In this document: in pieces, positions 32,343 to 41,424 of the stretch
Layout of the letters: each line of letters starts with the position of its first letter
Numbering within the stretch: position 1 is the first letter of the stretch
NCBI GenBank assembly: GCA_032117595.1
Contig: JAULYZ010000032.1
Span: forward strand, 1-64,000
Length of the DNA stretch: 64,000 nucleotides
Source of the DNA: WLJO01 sp032117595
GTDB lineage: Bacteria > Actinomycetota > Acidimicrobiia > Acidimicrobiales > Ilumatobacteraceae
Direction of reading: 5' to 3'
Translations under genes and position numbers: made by a program
The notes under the pieces: generated by a model
What the model was told of the DNA's origin: nothing
Seen by the model: the letters and a program-made list of their open reading frames with translations, nothing else
The model's database searches: none

Positions 32343-34610
32343 ATGGCCGTGTCCGCCGGAACCCCCATCGAGCTTGTGAACCGTGTGTACGCGACACTCA
32401 GCGACCGCGTGGTCCTCGGGCGCAAGCGTCTTGGGCGGCCGCTCACACTGACCGAGAAGGTACTCATCAACCACTTGGTCGATCCCGCCGGCCAGGAGAT
32501 GGAGCGTGGCGAGAGTTACGCCGACTTCAACCCCGACCGAGTCGCGATGCAGGACGCAACAGCGCAGATGGCACTGCTGCAGTTCATGACCGCCGGCCTG
32601 CCCACCACGGCAGTTCCCTCGACCGTTCACTGCGACCACCTCATCATGGCCAAGGTGGGGGCCAAGATCGACATGGGCGTCGCCATCGACGACAACCGCG
32701 AGGTCTACGACTTCCTGCGCAGTGTGTCGGCCAAGTACGGCATCGGCTTCTGGGGTCCCGGTAGCGGCATCATCCACCAGGTGGTGCTCGAGCACTATGC
32801 GTTCCCCGGCGGAATGATGATCGGCACCGACAGCCACACGCCCAACGCTGGTGGTCTCGGGATGGTGGCCATCGGTGTCGGTGGCGCTGACGCCGTCGAC
32901 GTAATGACCGGATTCCCGTTCAACGTGAAGTGGCCCAAGGTCATCGGCGTGAAGCTCACGGGCACGCTGTCGGGTTGGTCGTCACCGAAGGACGTGATCC
33001 TCGAGGTCGCTCGCATCCTCACGGTGGAGGGCGGTACCGGTGCCATCGTCGAGTACTTCGGCCCGGGCGCCGACAGCATCTCGGCAACCGGCAAGGCCAC
33101 GATCTGCAACATGGGCGCAGAGATCGGCGCGACCTGCTCGCTGTTCGCCTACGACCAGAACATGGCGATGTACCTGAAGGCGACCGGGCGCGAGGCGATC
33201 GCCGACGCAGCCGACAAGGTTGCTGAACACCTCCGGCCCGACGACGGTGCGTTCTACGACCAAACCATCGAGATCAACCTCGACTCGCTCAAGCCGCTCA
33301 TCAACGGACCACACTCACCCGACCGCGCGCACCGGGTCGGCGAGGCCATCGGCGCGGCGGCGCGCGAGAATGGTTGGCCGCTCGAGATCTCGGCAGCGCT
33401 CATCGGCTCGTGCACGAACTCGTCGTACGAGGACATCACCCGCGCTGCATCGGTCGCCCGTCAGGCCGCAGCGAAGGGTCTGCGCTCGAAGACCGAGTTG
33501 CTCATCTCGCCCGGATCCGAGCAGATCCGGGCCACGATCGAGCGTGACGGCCTCATGGCCGACCTCGAGGCAATCGGTGCCACCGTGCTCGCAAACGCGT
33601 GTGGCCCGTGCATCGGGCAGTGGGAGCGCGCCCAAGAGATCACCGACAAGCCGAACAGCATCGTGAACTCGTTCAACCGAAACTTCCCGAAGCGCAACGA
33701 TGGTTCGGCGAACACCCTGTCGTTCGTCACCTCCCCCGACACGGTCATTGCGCTGGCGCTCGCCGGGCGTCTCGACTTCGACCCCACCACCGACACGATC
33801 GTGAATGCCGACGGCGTCGCCGTCCGTCTCGACCCACCGGTCGGCGAGGTACTCCCCTCGCGCGGGTACGACCCCGGCCAGAACACCTTCACGGCACCGC
33901 CCGCCGACGGGTCGGGCCTTACCGTCTCGGTCTCGCCCACCAGCGACCGCCTGCAACTGCTCGAAGCATTCCCGGCCTGGGACGGCAAGGACTATCTGGG
34001 GCTCCCGGTGCTCATGAAGGCACAGGGCAAGTGCACCACCGACCACATCTCTGCTGCCGGCAAGTGGCTCACCTACCGCGGTCACCTCGAGAACATCTCG
34101 GGCAACCTCTTCCTCGGTGCCGTCAACGCCCACAACGGCGCTGTCGGCGAGGGGAAGAGCGCGATCGATGGCTCCACAGCATCGTTCCCCGAGCTGGCGA
34201 AGCGTTACAGCGAGGCCGGTATCCGCTGGTGCGCAATCGGCGACCGCAACTACGGCGAGGGTTCGTCGCGTGAACACGCTGCAATGGAGCCCCGTTTCCG
34301 CGGTGGCGTCGTGATCTTTGCCCGCTCGTTCGCACGCATCCACGAGACCAACCTGAAGAAGCAGGGACTCGTCCCGCTCACCTTTGCGAACCCCGAGGTC
34401 TACGAGCAGATCGGCGAGGACGACCGCGTCAACGTGCTCGGCCTGCCACCGGTTCCCGGCAAGCCCGTGCGTTGCCAGATTGTCAAGCCCGACGGCTCCA
34501 CCACCGACTTCGAGGCGAAGCACACCTTCAGCGACGAGCAGATCGAGTGGTTCCGCGCAGGCTCGGCCCTCAACGTCGTGCGCCGCAAGGTTGCCGAGGG
34601 AAAGAACTGA
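32343..34610 (+). CDS. acn: Aconitate hydratase (mitochondrial-type)
   Basis: A 755-aa TCA enzyme that interconverts citrate and isocitrate through a [4Fe-4S] cluster. The length and the motifs GTDSHTPNAGGLGM, IGSCTNSSYEDI and NACGPCIGQW (cluster cysteines), together with the swivel-domain GDRNYGEGSSREHAAMEP, fit the mitochondrial/AcnM group rather than AcnB. GAGGAG sits 6 nt before the ATG. The divergent HutC regulator and the repeats between them suggest metabolite control. Confidence 0.96.
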   Translation: MAVSAGTPIELVNRVYATLSDRVVLGRKRLGRPLTLTEKVLINHLVDPAGQEMERGESYADFNPDRVAMQDATAQMALLQFMTAGLPTTAVPSTVHCDHLIMAKVGAKIDMGVAIDDNREVYDFLRSVSAKYGIGFWGPGSGIIHQVVLEHYAFPGGMMIGTDSHTPNAGGLGMVAIGVGGADAVDVMTGFPFNVKWPKVIGVKLTGTLSGWSSPKDVILEVARILTVEGGTGAIVEYFGPGADSISATGKATICNMGAEIGATCSLFAYDQNMAMYLKATGREAIADAADKVAEHLRPDDGAFYDQTIEINLDSLKPLINGPHSPDRAHRVGEAIGAAARENGWPLEISAALIGSCTNSSYEDITRAASVARQAAAKGLRSKTELLISPGSEQIRATIERDGLMADLEAIGATVLANACGPCIGQWERAQEITDKPNSIVNSFNRNFPKRNDGSANTLSFVTSPDTVIALALAGRLDFDPTTDTIVNADGVAVRLDPPVGEVLPSRGYDPGQNTFTAPPADGSGLTVSVSPTSDRLQLLEAFPAWDGKDYLGLPVLMKAQGKCTTDHISAAGKWLTYRGHLENISGNLFLGAVNAHNGAVGEGKSAIDGSTASFPELAKRYSEAGIRWCAIGDRNYGEGSSREHAAMEPRFRGGVVIFARSFARIHETNLKKQGLVPLTFANPEVYEQIGEDDRVNVLGLPPVPGKPVRCQIVKPDGSTTDFEAKHTFSDEQIEWFRAGSALNVVRRKVAEGKN

Positions 34611-34642
34611 CGGTCTCGGCGAACGAGCCCGGTTGAGGTCGG

Positions 34643-34729
34643 CTACTGCGCAGACGTTGCAGCGGGCTCGGCGCCATCGGACGTGAACGAGCGCGCAGTT
34701 GTCACACCCGGGCGCGACTTCTTGCTCAT
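34643..34729 (-). CDS. Possible 28-aa basic peptide
   Basis: An ATG-started frame, MSKKSRPGVTTARSFT..., 17 bp downstream of the HAD-PlsC gene on the same strand. The basic N-terminus looks protein-like, but there is no ribosome site and no recognised homologue. It may be chance in high-GC DNA. Confidence 0.2.
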   Translation of the reverse strand: MSKKSRPGVTTARSFTSDGAEPAATSAQ

Positions 34730-34746
34730 CCGGCGCGACTGCGCTG

Positions 34747-36072
34747 TCAGGCCGGCAGCAACGCCGAGATCGCACTCATGATGCGCTTGGTGTCGGCATC
34801 GACGGATCGGTACTTCAGTTCCACCGGCACCCCCACGCGGATCTGCACCGTCGGTGGGTCGGAGACCTCGAGCACGTTGGGGAGGCGCTCCTCGCGCGGC
34901 CACACGACCTCGGTCCCCCAGAGCCCCACCGGCAGCACCGGTGCACGCGTCATCGCCGCAAGGCGTGCCGCACCGGACTTCCCACGGAGGACCGGGTCGT
35001 TGAACGCGTCACCGCGTGGAATGGTCCCCTGCGGAAAGATCACGATGGTCCCGCCTGCGGCAAGCGTCGCTGCTGCCTCCTCGAGCGGCGCGTCACTGCC
35101 TGATCCACGGTCGACACGGATCGCACCGAGCGCCTTGGCCACCTGCCCGATGACCGGGGCGTCGAACAGCTCTTTCTTCCCGAGGAAGCGCACCGGACGC
35201 GACACCTGAGCGACGAGCATTGCCATGGCTGCGACGTCGAAGTACGAGCGATGGTTCGCAGCGAGGATCACGGGGCCGCTCGTGGGAATGTTCTCGGTCC
35301 CGTCGATCTCCCATTTCACAAAGGGGAACAACCCCGGCCTCACGAGCTGCAGGAGCAGTCGCTGCAACTCACCCCCGACGAACGGGACTCGAGCAACTCC
35401 TGGCGCAACATCGAGATGCAGCGTGGGCCAGCGCTTCACTGCAGCAAGTGCCGTGAGCCTCACGTCGGGATTCACCACGTACGGATTGCCGACGGCGTCG
35501 AGCAGTGGGGCGTCGAAGACACTGTCGCTGTAGGCGTAACTCGCACTGAGATCAACGTCGTGTTGCTCGGCGTAGGCGCGAACGGCATCGAGCTTCCCGG
35601 TGGACCACACGAAACTCCCGTCGATCGAGCCGTCGTAGGTATCGCCGTCGTCGGCAACCCCGTACCTCGTGGCGATCACACCGTCCATCCCGAGCGCCTC
35701 GGCGAACGGCTCGACAAGGTCGATCGGAGTCGTGGTCGCAAGCACGACGAGGCGTCCTGCCTCCCGATGTCCTGCAAGAACACCGTGTAGATACGGCTGG
35801 GCCATCTCGGTGAGCGCGGGCACTGCAGCCCTCGCCACCTCGCGCACCGCAGTTCGACTGCGCCCCTTGGCCAGCGATGCGGCCTGTCGAGCGAGCACCA
35901 TTGAGGGAAGGTTCTCGCCGAAGAGGTCGAACACACCGAAGAGCAGGGACTCGCCGGGAATGGAGCGCCCGAGCATCCCGGCATCCCGCATGGCCGCCGA
36001 GAACACGCGCCCACTCGCTCCACGGATGATCGTCCGGTCGAGGTCGAAGAAGGCGGCCGCTCGCAGACCCAC
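34747..36072 (-). CDS. HAD phosphatase-PlsC acyltransferase fusion
   Basis: About 441 aa. The N-terminal ~220 residues are a SerB-like HAD-IB domain (FFDLDRTIIRGASG, LATTTPIDLVEPFAE, AYSDSVFDAPLLDAVGNP). The C-terminal ~220 are a 1-acylglycerol-3-phosphate acyltransferase (ILAANHRSYFDVAAM with the HxxxxD motif, IFPQGTIPRGD). Such fusions occur in mycobacterial phospholipid or triacylglycerol synthesis. The frame stays open to a TTG at 36117, but GTG 36072, 7 nt after TAGCGT, starts right at the HAD domain and is preferred. It would make phosphatidate from lysophosphatidate. Confidence 0.87.
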   Translation of the reverse strand: MGLRAAAFFDLDRTIIRGASGRVFSAAMRDAGMLGRSIPGESLLFGVFDLFGENLPSMVLARQAASLAKGRSRTAVREVARAAVPALTEMAQPYLHGVLAGHREAGRLVVLATTTPIDLVEPFAEALGMDGVIATRYGVADDGDTYDGSIDGSFVWSTGKLDAVRAYAEQHDVDLSASYAYSDSVFDAPLLDAVGNPYVVNPDVRLTALAAVKRWPTLHLDVAPGVARVPFVGGELQRLLLQLVRPGLFPFVKWEIDGTENIPTSGPVILAANHRSYFDVAAMAMLVAQVSRPVRFLGKKELFDAPVIGQVAKALGAIRVDRGSGSDAPLEEAAATLAAGGTIVIFPQGTIPRGDAFNDPVLRGKSGAARLAAMTRAPVLPVGLWGTEVVWPREERLPNVLEVSDPPTVQIRVGVPVELKYRSVDADTKRIMSAISALLPA

Positions 36073-36140
36073 GGGAGCCACGCTACGGGTGAGCGTCGGA
36101 TCGATGCCACGGAGCAACCAATCACAAGCCTCGCGGCCGC

Positions 36141-36260
36141 CAAAACGGGAAAGGCGCCGCTTTGGGGGAAGCGGCGCCTCTCAACCTGGACCCGGAAGGT
36201 GGGGGACCTTCCTTGGGTTCGTTTCGACTCGAAGTTTGGGGGAACTTCGTTCGTCGATCT
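36141..36260 (-). ncRNA. 6C-like small RNA: three hairpins with C-rich loops
   Basis: Read on the minus strand there are three perfect stems. The first is CGAAGTT-CCCCCA-AACTTCG (36249-36230), then GGAAGGT-CCCCC-ACCTTCC (36212-36194), then an 11-bp AGGCGCCGCTT-CCCCCA-AAGCGGCGCCT (36179-36152), followed by TTCCCGTTTT as a terminator tail. The actinobacterial 6C RNA family is defined by hairpins whose loops hold runs of about six cytosines; here the runs are five C plus A. A TTGACC-17-CATACT promoter fits a start near 36260. There is no open reading frame. Function of 6C RNAs is linked to growth control in mycobacteria; not inferred further here. Confidence 0.75.
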
Positions 36261-36266
36261 GAATCC

Positions 36267-36295
36267 AGTATGCACGTGAACGGGTGAACGGTCAA
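36267..36295 (-). promoter_or_regulatory. Promoter of the 6C-like RNA
   Basis: The minus strand reads TTGACC (36295-36290), a 17-bp spacer, then CATACT (36272-36267), close to the sigma-70-type consensus. The predicted start is about 36260, a few bases before the first C-loop hairpin. Confidence 0.65.
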
Positions 36296-36306
36296 ACCGC
36301 TAGTTC

Positions 36307-36321
36307 CGATAACTGTTATCG
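36307..36321. promoter_or_regulatory. LysR-type operator palindrome
   Basis: CGATAAC-T-GTTATCG is a perfect palindrome ending 9 bp before the LysR ATG. It contains TATCGT, a possible leaderless -10 for lysR. Its centre lies about -54 relative to the predicted sRNA start on the other strand, a typical LysR activating position. It is a likely autoregulatory site. Confidence 0.65.
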
Positions 36322-36330
36322 TTTCTGCAG

Positions 36331-37260
36331 ATGGACCTCCGTCAGCTCGCTGCCCTCATCGCCATTGCCGACCACGGCTCGTTCTCTGCTGCGGCCCGAG
36401 CCCTCTTCACGGTTCAGTCGAACGTCTCGGGCCACATCGCCCACCTCGAACGAGAACTCGGCGTGACCTTGGTGGACCGACAGAAGGGTGGTCTCACCGA
36501 GGAGGGCTTCCAGGTGGTGGAGCGCGCCCGGCGCATCCAACGCGAACTGGCGTCGATCGCCGACGACATGGCGTCACGCGACACCGAGGTGACCGGCACC
36601 ACCCGAATCGGCGTCATCGGCACCACCGGGCGCTGGGTGATGCCCCAGCTGCTCACCCAGATCTCGAGGGACTACCCGCGGCTCAAGATGATCGTCACCG
36701 AAGGAGCGACGAGCTCGCTCGTGAGCGAATTGCTCGACGGCCGTCTCGATGCGGCCATCGTGCACCTGCCGGTGGACGACCCCGAGCTGCTCATCGAACC
36801 GCTCTTTGCCGAGGACCTCATGGTGCTCGTGCACACGAACCATCCGCTCGCCGAACACGACGATCTCTCGCTTGCACGCCTCGCCGAACATCCGCTCGTG
36901 CTCCCGCCCACCGGGGCTGCGCTCCGACGGGTCATCGATCGCGCAGCCAGCGCAGCCGGCGTCACCCTCACTCCCCTTGCCGAGATCGACGGTGTCCGTC
37001 TGCTCGCCTCGCTCGCGTTCGAGGGCTTCGGGCCTGCGATCGTGCCGGCCACCGCAGTGCCTCGCTGGCTCCGTGGCGAATTCCGCCGGATCCAAGTGCC
37101 CGAGCTGCCCCGACGGGTCGTGGCCTGGGCTCAGCGCCGCCGACCCGCTCCGAGTGCGCCCACCCGGGCTGTACGCAACTCCACCACCGCACTCCTCGGC
37201 CGAGTCGCCCAACGACAGCCCGGCGTCCACCTCGGCGTCGAGTCGCCGGTACGGGCCTGA
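36331..37260 (+). CDS. LysR-family transcriptional regulator
   Basis: A 309-aa LysR protein with the N-terminal helix-turn-helix (MDLRQLAALIAIADHGSFSAAARALFTVQSNVSGHIAHLERELG) and a periplasmic-binding-type effector domain (TTRIGVIGTTGRWVMPQLLTQI... LFAEDLMVLVHTNHPLAE). The natural targets of LysR proteins are often divergent; here the divergent unit is the 6C-like RNA, not a protein gene. The effector is unknown. Confidence 0.9.
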   Translation: MDLRQLAALIAIADHGSFSAAARALFTVQSNVSGHIAHLERELGVTLVDRQKGGLTEEGFQVVERARRIQRELASIADDMASRDTEVTGTTRIGVIGTTGRWVMPQLLTQISRDYPRLKMIVTEGATSSLVSELLDGRLDAAIVHLPVDDPELLIEPLFAEDLMVLVHTNHPLAEHDDLSLARLAEHPLVLPPTGAALRRVIDRAASAAGVTLTPLAEIDGVRLLASLAFEGFGPAIVPATAVPRWLRGEFRRIQVPELPRRVVAWAQRRRPAPSAPTRAVRNSTTALLGRVAQRQPGVHLGVESPVRA

Positions 37261-37315
37261 CCATCGGGCCAGTTCGGCATCGGTACCGACCCGACACCGA
37301 CCTAGTGTTGGCTCC

Positions 37316-38662
37316 GTGCCTGCACCCACCGGACTCCGATCCCGGGCCCCCGGACCCGCACAGGCCCGGATCGACGACCTCGACGGTCGCCGGGTGGTGT
37401 TCGTGAGCATCGACGGCACCCACAAACTCGGGGCGCTGTCGTCGTCGGCCTCGATGACCATCGCCGAGGGGGCCGAGGTGGCCCGGGCCGAGCGGCTCCC
37501 GTTGGTGCTGCAGATCGCCTCGTCGGGTGCCGACCTCGTGGAGGGCATCTCGGCCCTGCACGGCTGGGGTGTTGCGGCGCGCGCGATCACGGCGTGCTCG
37601 GGCGTGGTGCCGGTCATTGCGATTGTGGACGGACCAGCGGTCTCGGGACCGGCGCTCCTGCTCGGTGTGTCGGACTGGGTGGTCATGACCGAGCAGTCGT
37701 ACGCCTTCGTCTCGGGACCCACCATGGTCGCCGAGTTCACCGGGGTGAGCATCGACAACGCAGAACTCGGCGGCGCCGAGACCCATGCCCGACAGAGCGG
37801 GCTTCCTGCATTGGTGGTGCCCGACCTCGAGACCGCTCGCCTCGAGGTGGCACGACTGCTGGCGTACCTCCCCGACCACTGCGACGACGAACCGCCGCGC
37901 TGGCCCACCGACGACCCGGTCGATCGAGCCGTGCCGGAAGCGGGCGATCTCATCCCTGCGTCGTCGACGGGCAGTTACGACGTGCGCAAGGTCATCGCCG
38001 CGCTCGCCGACGACGGCGACTATCTCGAGGTGCGCGACCGCTGGGCCGCCAACGTGGTCACTGCGTTCACGACGATCGATGGCAGGCCCGTCGGTGTCGT
38101 CGCCAATCAACCGATTGCCCTCGCGGGAACGCTCGACATCCCGGCATCGCAGAAGGCCGCGCGGTTCGTTGCGTTCTGCGATGCGTTCAACCTGCCGATC
38201 ATCACCCTCGTCGATACCCCCGGCTTCTACCCCGGCAAGGACCTCGAGTGGCGCGGCATGATCCGCCACGGGGCTCAACTCGTGTTCGCCTACGGACGTG
38301 CAACGGTTCCACGGATCTGCATCATCCTCAGGAAGTCGTACGGCGGCGCCTACATCGTCATGGACTCCAAGAAGATGGGCAACGACCTCTGCCTGGCGTG
38401 GCCCTGGGCCGAACTCGCGGTGATGGGCGCCGGGCAGGCGGCAGCCATCCTCCAGCGTCGGGCCACCCCCGAGGAGCGGGCCGAATTCGAGCGCGACTAC
38501 ACCGAACGACTCCTCAACCCGTACGTGGCAGCCGAACGCGGTTACGTCGATGCCGTCATCGAGCCCGCCGAGACCCGCGAGGTCGTGGGCCGGGCCCTTG
38601 CGGCGCTCGAGGACAAGCGTGAGCGCCTCACCGGCCGCAAGCACGACAACACGCCGTGTTGA
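37316..38662 (+). CDS. Acyl-CoA carboxylase carboxyltransferase-type protein, short N-terminus
   Basis: 448 aa from GTG 37316 (TAGTGT 7 nt upstream). It carries both crotonase-like halves of a biotin-dependent carboxyltransferase; the C-terminal half is clearest (PVGVVANQPIALAGTLDIPASQKAARFVAFCDAF, LVDTPGFYPGKDLEWRGMIRHGAQLVFAYG, SYGGAYIVMDSKKMGNDLC). The usual ~510-530 aa length is not reached; the first half is shortened and its acyl-CoA region (SGADLVEGISAL) is divergent. No biotin carboxylase lies nearby. It may accept a shared alpha subunit or have a changed specificity. Confidence 0.78.
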   Translation: MPAPTGLRSRAPGPAQARIDDLDGRRVVFVSIDGTHKLGALSSSASMTIAEGAEVARAERLPLVLQIASSGADLVEGISALHGWGVAARAITACSGVVPVIAIVDGPAVSGPALLLGVSDWVVMTEQSYAFVSGPTMVAEFTGVSIDNAELGGAETHARQSGLPALVVPDLETARLEVARLLAYLPDHCDDEPPRWPTDDPVDRAVPEAGDLIPASSTGSYDVRKVIAALADDGDYLEVRDRWAANVVTAFTTIDGRPVGVVANQPIALAGTLDIPASQKAARFVAFCDAFNLPIITLVDTPGFYPGKDLEWRGMIRHGAQLVFAYGRATVPRICIILRKSYGGAYIVMDSKKMGNDLCLAWPWAELAVMGAGQAAAILQRRATPEERAEFERDYTERLLNPYVAAERGYVDAVIEPAETREVVGRALAALEDKRERLTGRKHDNTPC

Positions 38663-38673
38663 TGGTCGGTCAT

Positions 38674-38902
38674 GGCCGGCCCACGGACACACCGGCCAGC
38701 CGTGGACGGCACGGTCGAGGACGAGCGAACGTCGATCGCAGATCGGTGAGCGAGACTCGAGCCGTGGCCGGCCAACGGACACACCGGCCAGCCGTGGACG
38801 GCACGGTCGAGGACGAGCGAACGTCGATCGCAGATCGGTGAGCGAGACTCGAGCCGTGGCCGGCCAACGGACACACCGGCCAGCCGTGGACGGTTCCGGG
38901 CT
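38674..38902. repeat. 92-bp tandem repeat, about 2.5 copies
   Basis: Copies begin at GGCCGGCC at 38674, 38766 and 38858, exactly 92 bp apart; the third is cut after about 45 bp. The first two differ at one noted base (GGCCC versus GGCCA). Each copy holds CACCGGCCAGCCGTGGACGG and GAGCGAACGTCGATCGC. The 347-bp space between the carboxyltransferase and citrate synthase genes (38663-39009) contains only this repeat and the citrate synthase leader. Confidence 0.93.
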
Positions 38903-39009
38903 GCCGTGGTCCCGGGCTGGGGCCCTTGGGTGCCCCCGGGGGTAGCATCGCCGCCCGGGGAGCAAGCCCCACGTCAGTATCCGAGAGCTCACAAAAGGGG
39001 ACGCGCAAG

Positions 39010-40281
39010 GTGCCCGAGACCATCACCATCATCGACGACCGGACCGGGAAGAAGGTGACCGTTCCGATCACCGATGGCGTCTTCCCCGCCAGCGCGGTAC
39101 GCGAGCTCGATCCGAGCCTGTTCATCTACGACCCGGCCTACATGCAGACCGCTGCCTGCAAGTCGTCGATCACCTACCTCGACGGCGACAACGGCGTGCT
39201 CCGCTACCGCGGGTATCCCATCGAGCAGCTCGCCGAGAAGTCCACCTACCTCGAGGTGGCCTACCTCCTGTTGAACGGCGAGTTGCCCACCGCCGAGCAG
39301 CTCAAGCAGTGGACGTTCGACGTCACGCACCACACCTTCGTGCACGAGAACATGCGCAAGCGCTTCCTCGACGGTTTCCACTACGACGCACACCCGATGG
39401 GCATGTACGTGTCGTCGATGGCTGCTCTCGGCACGTTCTACCCGGAGGCCAAGGAGGTGCTCGATGCCGATGTGCGCAACAAGCAGATCCTGCGCCTCAT
39501 CGCCAAGGCACCCACCATCGCCGCCATGTGCCACCGCTTCTCGGTGGGCCTCCCCTTCGTGTACCCCGACAACAACCTGTCGTACCCTGCGAACTTCCTC
39601 AACATGATGTGGAAGGTCGGCGAGTACGAGATCGACCCTCGCCTCGAGCGGGCGATGGACGTGCTGTTCATCCTCCACGCCGACCACGAGCAAAACTGCG
39701 GAACCACCGCCATGCGCGTGGTGGGCTCGAGCCAGGCCGATCCGTACTCGGCTGCGGCCGCCGCATCGTCTGCCCTCTACGGCCCGCTCCACGGCGGCGC
39801 CAACGAGGCCGTGGTGCGCATGCTCACCGAGATTGGTTCCATCGAGAACGTCCCGGCGTTCATCGAGGACGTCAAGAGCGGCAAGGCGGGCAGCCGGCTC
39901 ATGGGATTCGGGCACCGCGTCTACAAGAACTACGACCCGCGTGCACGCATCATCAAGCAGACGGCGTACGAGGTCTTCCAGGTCACTGGCAAGAACCCGC
40001 TGCTGGACATTGCGCTCAAGCTCGAAGAAGTTGCGCTCAACGACGACTACTTCAAGAGCCGCAAGCTGTACCCGAACGTGGACTTCTACTCCGGCCTCAT
40101 CTACCAAGCGATGGGCTTCCCGGTGGAGATGTTCACCGTGCTGTTCGCCATTCCGCGCACCGTGGGCTGGCTGGCGCACTGGCAGGAGTTGCTCACCGAC
40201 AAGGACCAGAAGATCAGCCGTCCTCGTCAGTGGTACGCAGGCTCGGACGAGCGCAACTACGTGCCGATGATCCAGCGCTGA
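39010..40281 (+). CDS. gltA: Citrate synthase
   Basis: A 423-aa type II citrate synthase, catalysing TCA entry from acetyl-CoA and oxaloacetate. Visible motifs are YRGYPIEQLAE, the catalytic His in LHADHEQNCGTTAMR, GPLHGGANEAV, and GFGHRVYKNYDPRA, with the catalytic Asp in YPNVDFYSGLIY. The GTG at 39010 follows AAGGGGA with about 9-nt spacing; the N-terminal extension ITIIDDRTGKKVTVPI is usual in actinobacteria. It lies just after the 92-bp repeat. Confidence 0.96.
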   Translation: MPETITIIDDRTGKKVTVPITDGVFPASAVRELDPSLFIYDPAYMQTAACKSSITYLDGDNGVLRYRGYPIEQLAEKSTYLEVAYLLLNGELPTAEQLKQWTFDVTHHTFVHENMRKRFLDGFHYDAHPMGMYVSSMAALGTFYPEAKEVLDADVRNKQILRLIAKAPTIAAMCHRFSVGLPFVYPDNNLSYPANFLNMMWKVGEYEIDPRLERAMDVLFILHADHEQNCGTTAMRVVGSSQADPYSAAAAASSALYGPLHGGANEAVVRMLTEIGSIENVPAFIEDVKSGKAGSRLMGFGHRVYKNYDPRARIIKQTAYEVFQVTGKNPLLDIALKLEEVALNDDYFKSRKLYPNVDFYSGLIYQAMGFPVEMFTVLFAIPRTVGWLAHWQELLTDKDQKISRPRQWYAGSDERNYVPMIQR

Positions 40282-40412
40282 CGCACCTCTCCCCGCACTC
40301 GGCAGGCTGACGCAAGCGTCGAGCCTCACTCACTTCGCTTCGCTCAACGTTCGCTCGGTCTCGACCTTGCCGCCCGCCTCGCTGGGTCCGGGTTGTCCGG
40401 GCGCGGGCAGGG

Positions 40413-41402
40413 TCAGGACGTCCCTGCGACGTCCAACAGAATTTTCCCGACGTTGGCGTTGCTCTCCATTCGCTCTTGTGCTGCGGCAACCTCGGCGAGC
40501 GGGAAGCGTGAGTCCACGACGGCTCGCAACTCCCCGCTCTCGAAGAGCGGGAGCATTTCGGCGATGAATCGTTGCGTGAGCGCGATCTTTTCCTCGAGCG
40601 GCCGGGCTCGCAGCACGGTACCGATGAGTTGCATGCGCTTGCCGAGCATCGCCCCGACGTTCACGTTCGCCGATCCGCCGCCCATCACACCCACCTGAAC
40701 GACGCGCCCGCGCAGGGCAACGGCGGCGATGTTGCGGTTGACGTAGTCGCCACCGATCACGTCGAGGATCACGTCCATGCCGCGACCACCGCTGATGTGC
40801 TTGGCCACCTCCACGAAGTCCTGCGAGCCGTAATCGATGACCTCGTCAGCGCCGAGTGCCCGCAGCGCCGCCGCCTTCCCCGCGCTGCACGTGACAGCCA
40901 CGCGTGCACCGATCGCCTTCGCGATGAGGATCGCAGCAGTGCCTACGCCCGAGGCGCCGGCGTGCACCAGTGCCCAACGCCCGCTCGTGAGGCCACCCTG
41001 CACCACCAGTGCATCCCACGCCGTGAGGTAGACCTCGGGGATGGCCGCGGCATCGGCGAGCCCCACGCGCCCGGGCACCGGCATGAGCTGACGCTCGTGG
41101 ATCGCGATCCGCTCTGCGTAGGCGCCGCCACCGGTGATGGCCATCACCGCATCCCCGGGCTGCCACAACCGAACACGATCGCCCACAGCCGCCACCGTTC
41201 CGGCGAACTCGAGACCCGGAATCTCAAAGGTCTCCGGATACGGATTCGCGTACAGACCCATGCGCTGCAGCAGATCCGCCCGGTTGAGTGCCGTTGCCCG
41301 GATGTTCACCAGCACTTCCTCGGGCCCGGGCACCGGATCGGGGATGTCCTCGATGGTGAGGACCTCGGGACCACCGTGGGAATGCAGGACAACTGCGCGC
41401 AT
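40413..41402 (-). CDS. NADPH:quinone reductase-like zinc-independent MDR protein
   Basis: 329 aa. A GroES-like N-terminal domain (EVLVNIRATALNRADLLQRMGLY) precedes a Rossmann domain (WALVHAGASGVGTAAILIAKAIGARVAVTCSAG). No zinc-binding cysteine cluster is seen, which fits the quinone-reductase/PIG3 group. It reduces quinones or enones with NADPH. It starts 22 bp after the stop of the upstream crotonase gene. Confidence 0.88.
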   Translation of the reverse strand: MRAVVLHSHGGPEVLTIEDIPDPVPGPEEVLVNIRATALNRADLLQRMGLYANPYPETFEIPGLEFAGTVAAVGDRVRLWQPGDAVMAITGGGAYAERIAIHERQLMPVPGRVGLADAAAIPEVYLTAWDALVVQGGLTSGRWALVHAGASGVGTAAILIAKAIGARVAVTCSAGKAAALRALGADEVIDYGSQDFVEVAKHISGGRGMDVILDVIGGDYVNRNIAAVALRGRVVQVGVMGGGSANVNVGAMLGKRMQLIGTVLRARPLEEKIALTQRFIAEMLPLFESGELRAVVDSRFPLAEVAAAQERMESNANVGKILLDVAGTS

Positions 41403-41424
41403 GGCGAGAGTCTCGCGCTGTGCG

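Noticed and set aside
38674..38902. Possible CRISPR array
   Set aside because: The 92-bp units are repeated in full with no variable spacers, and no cas genes are present.
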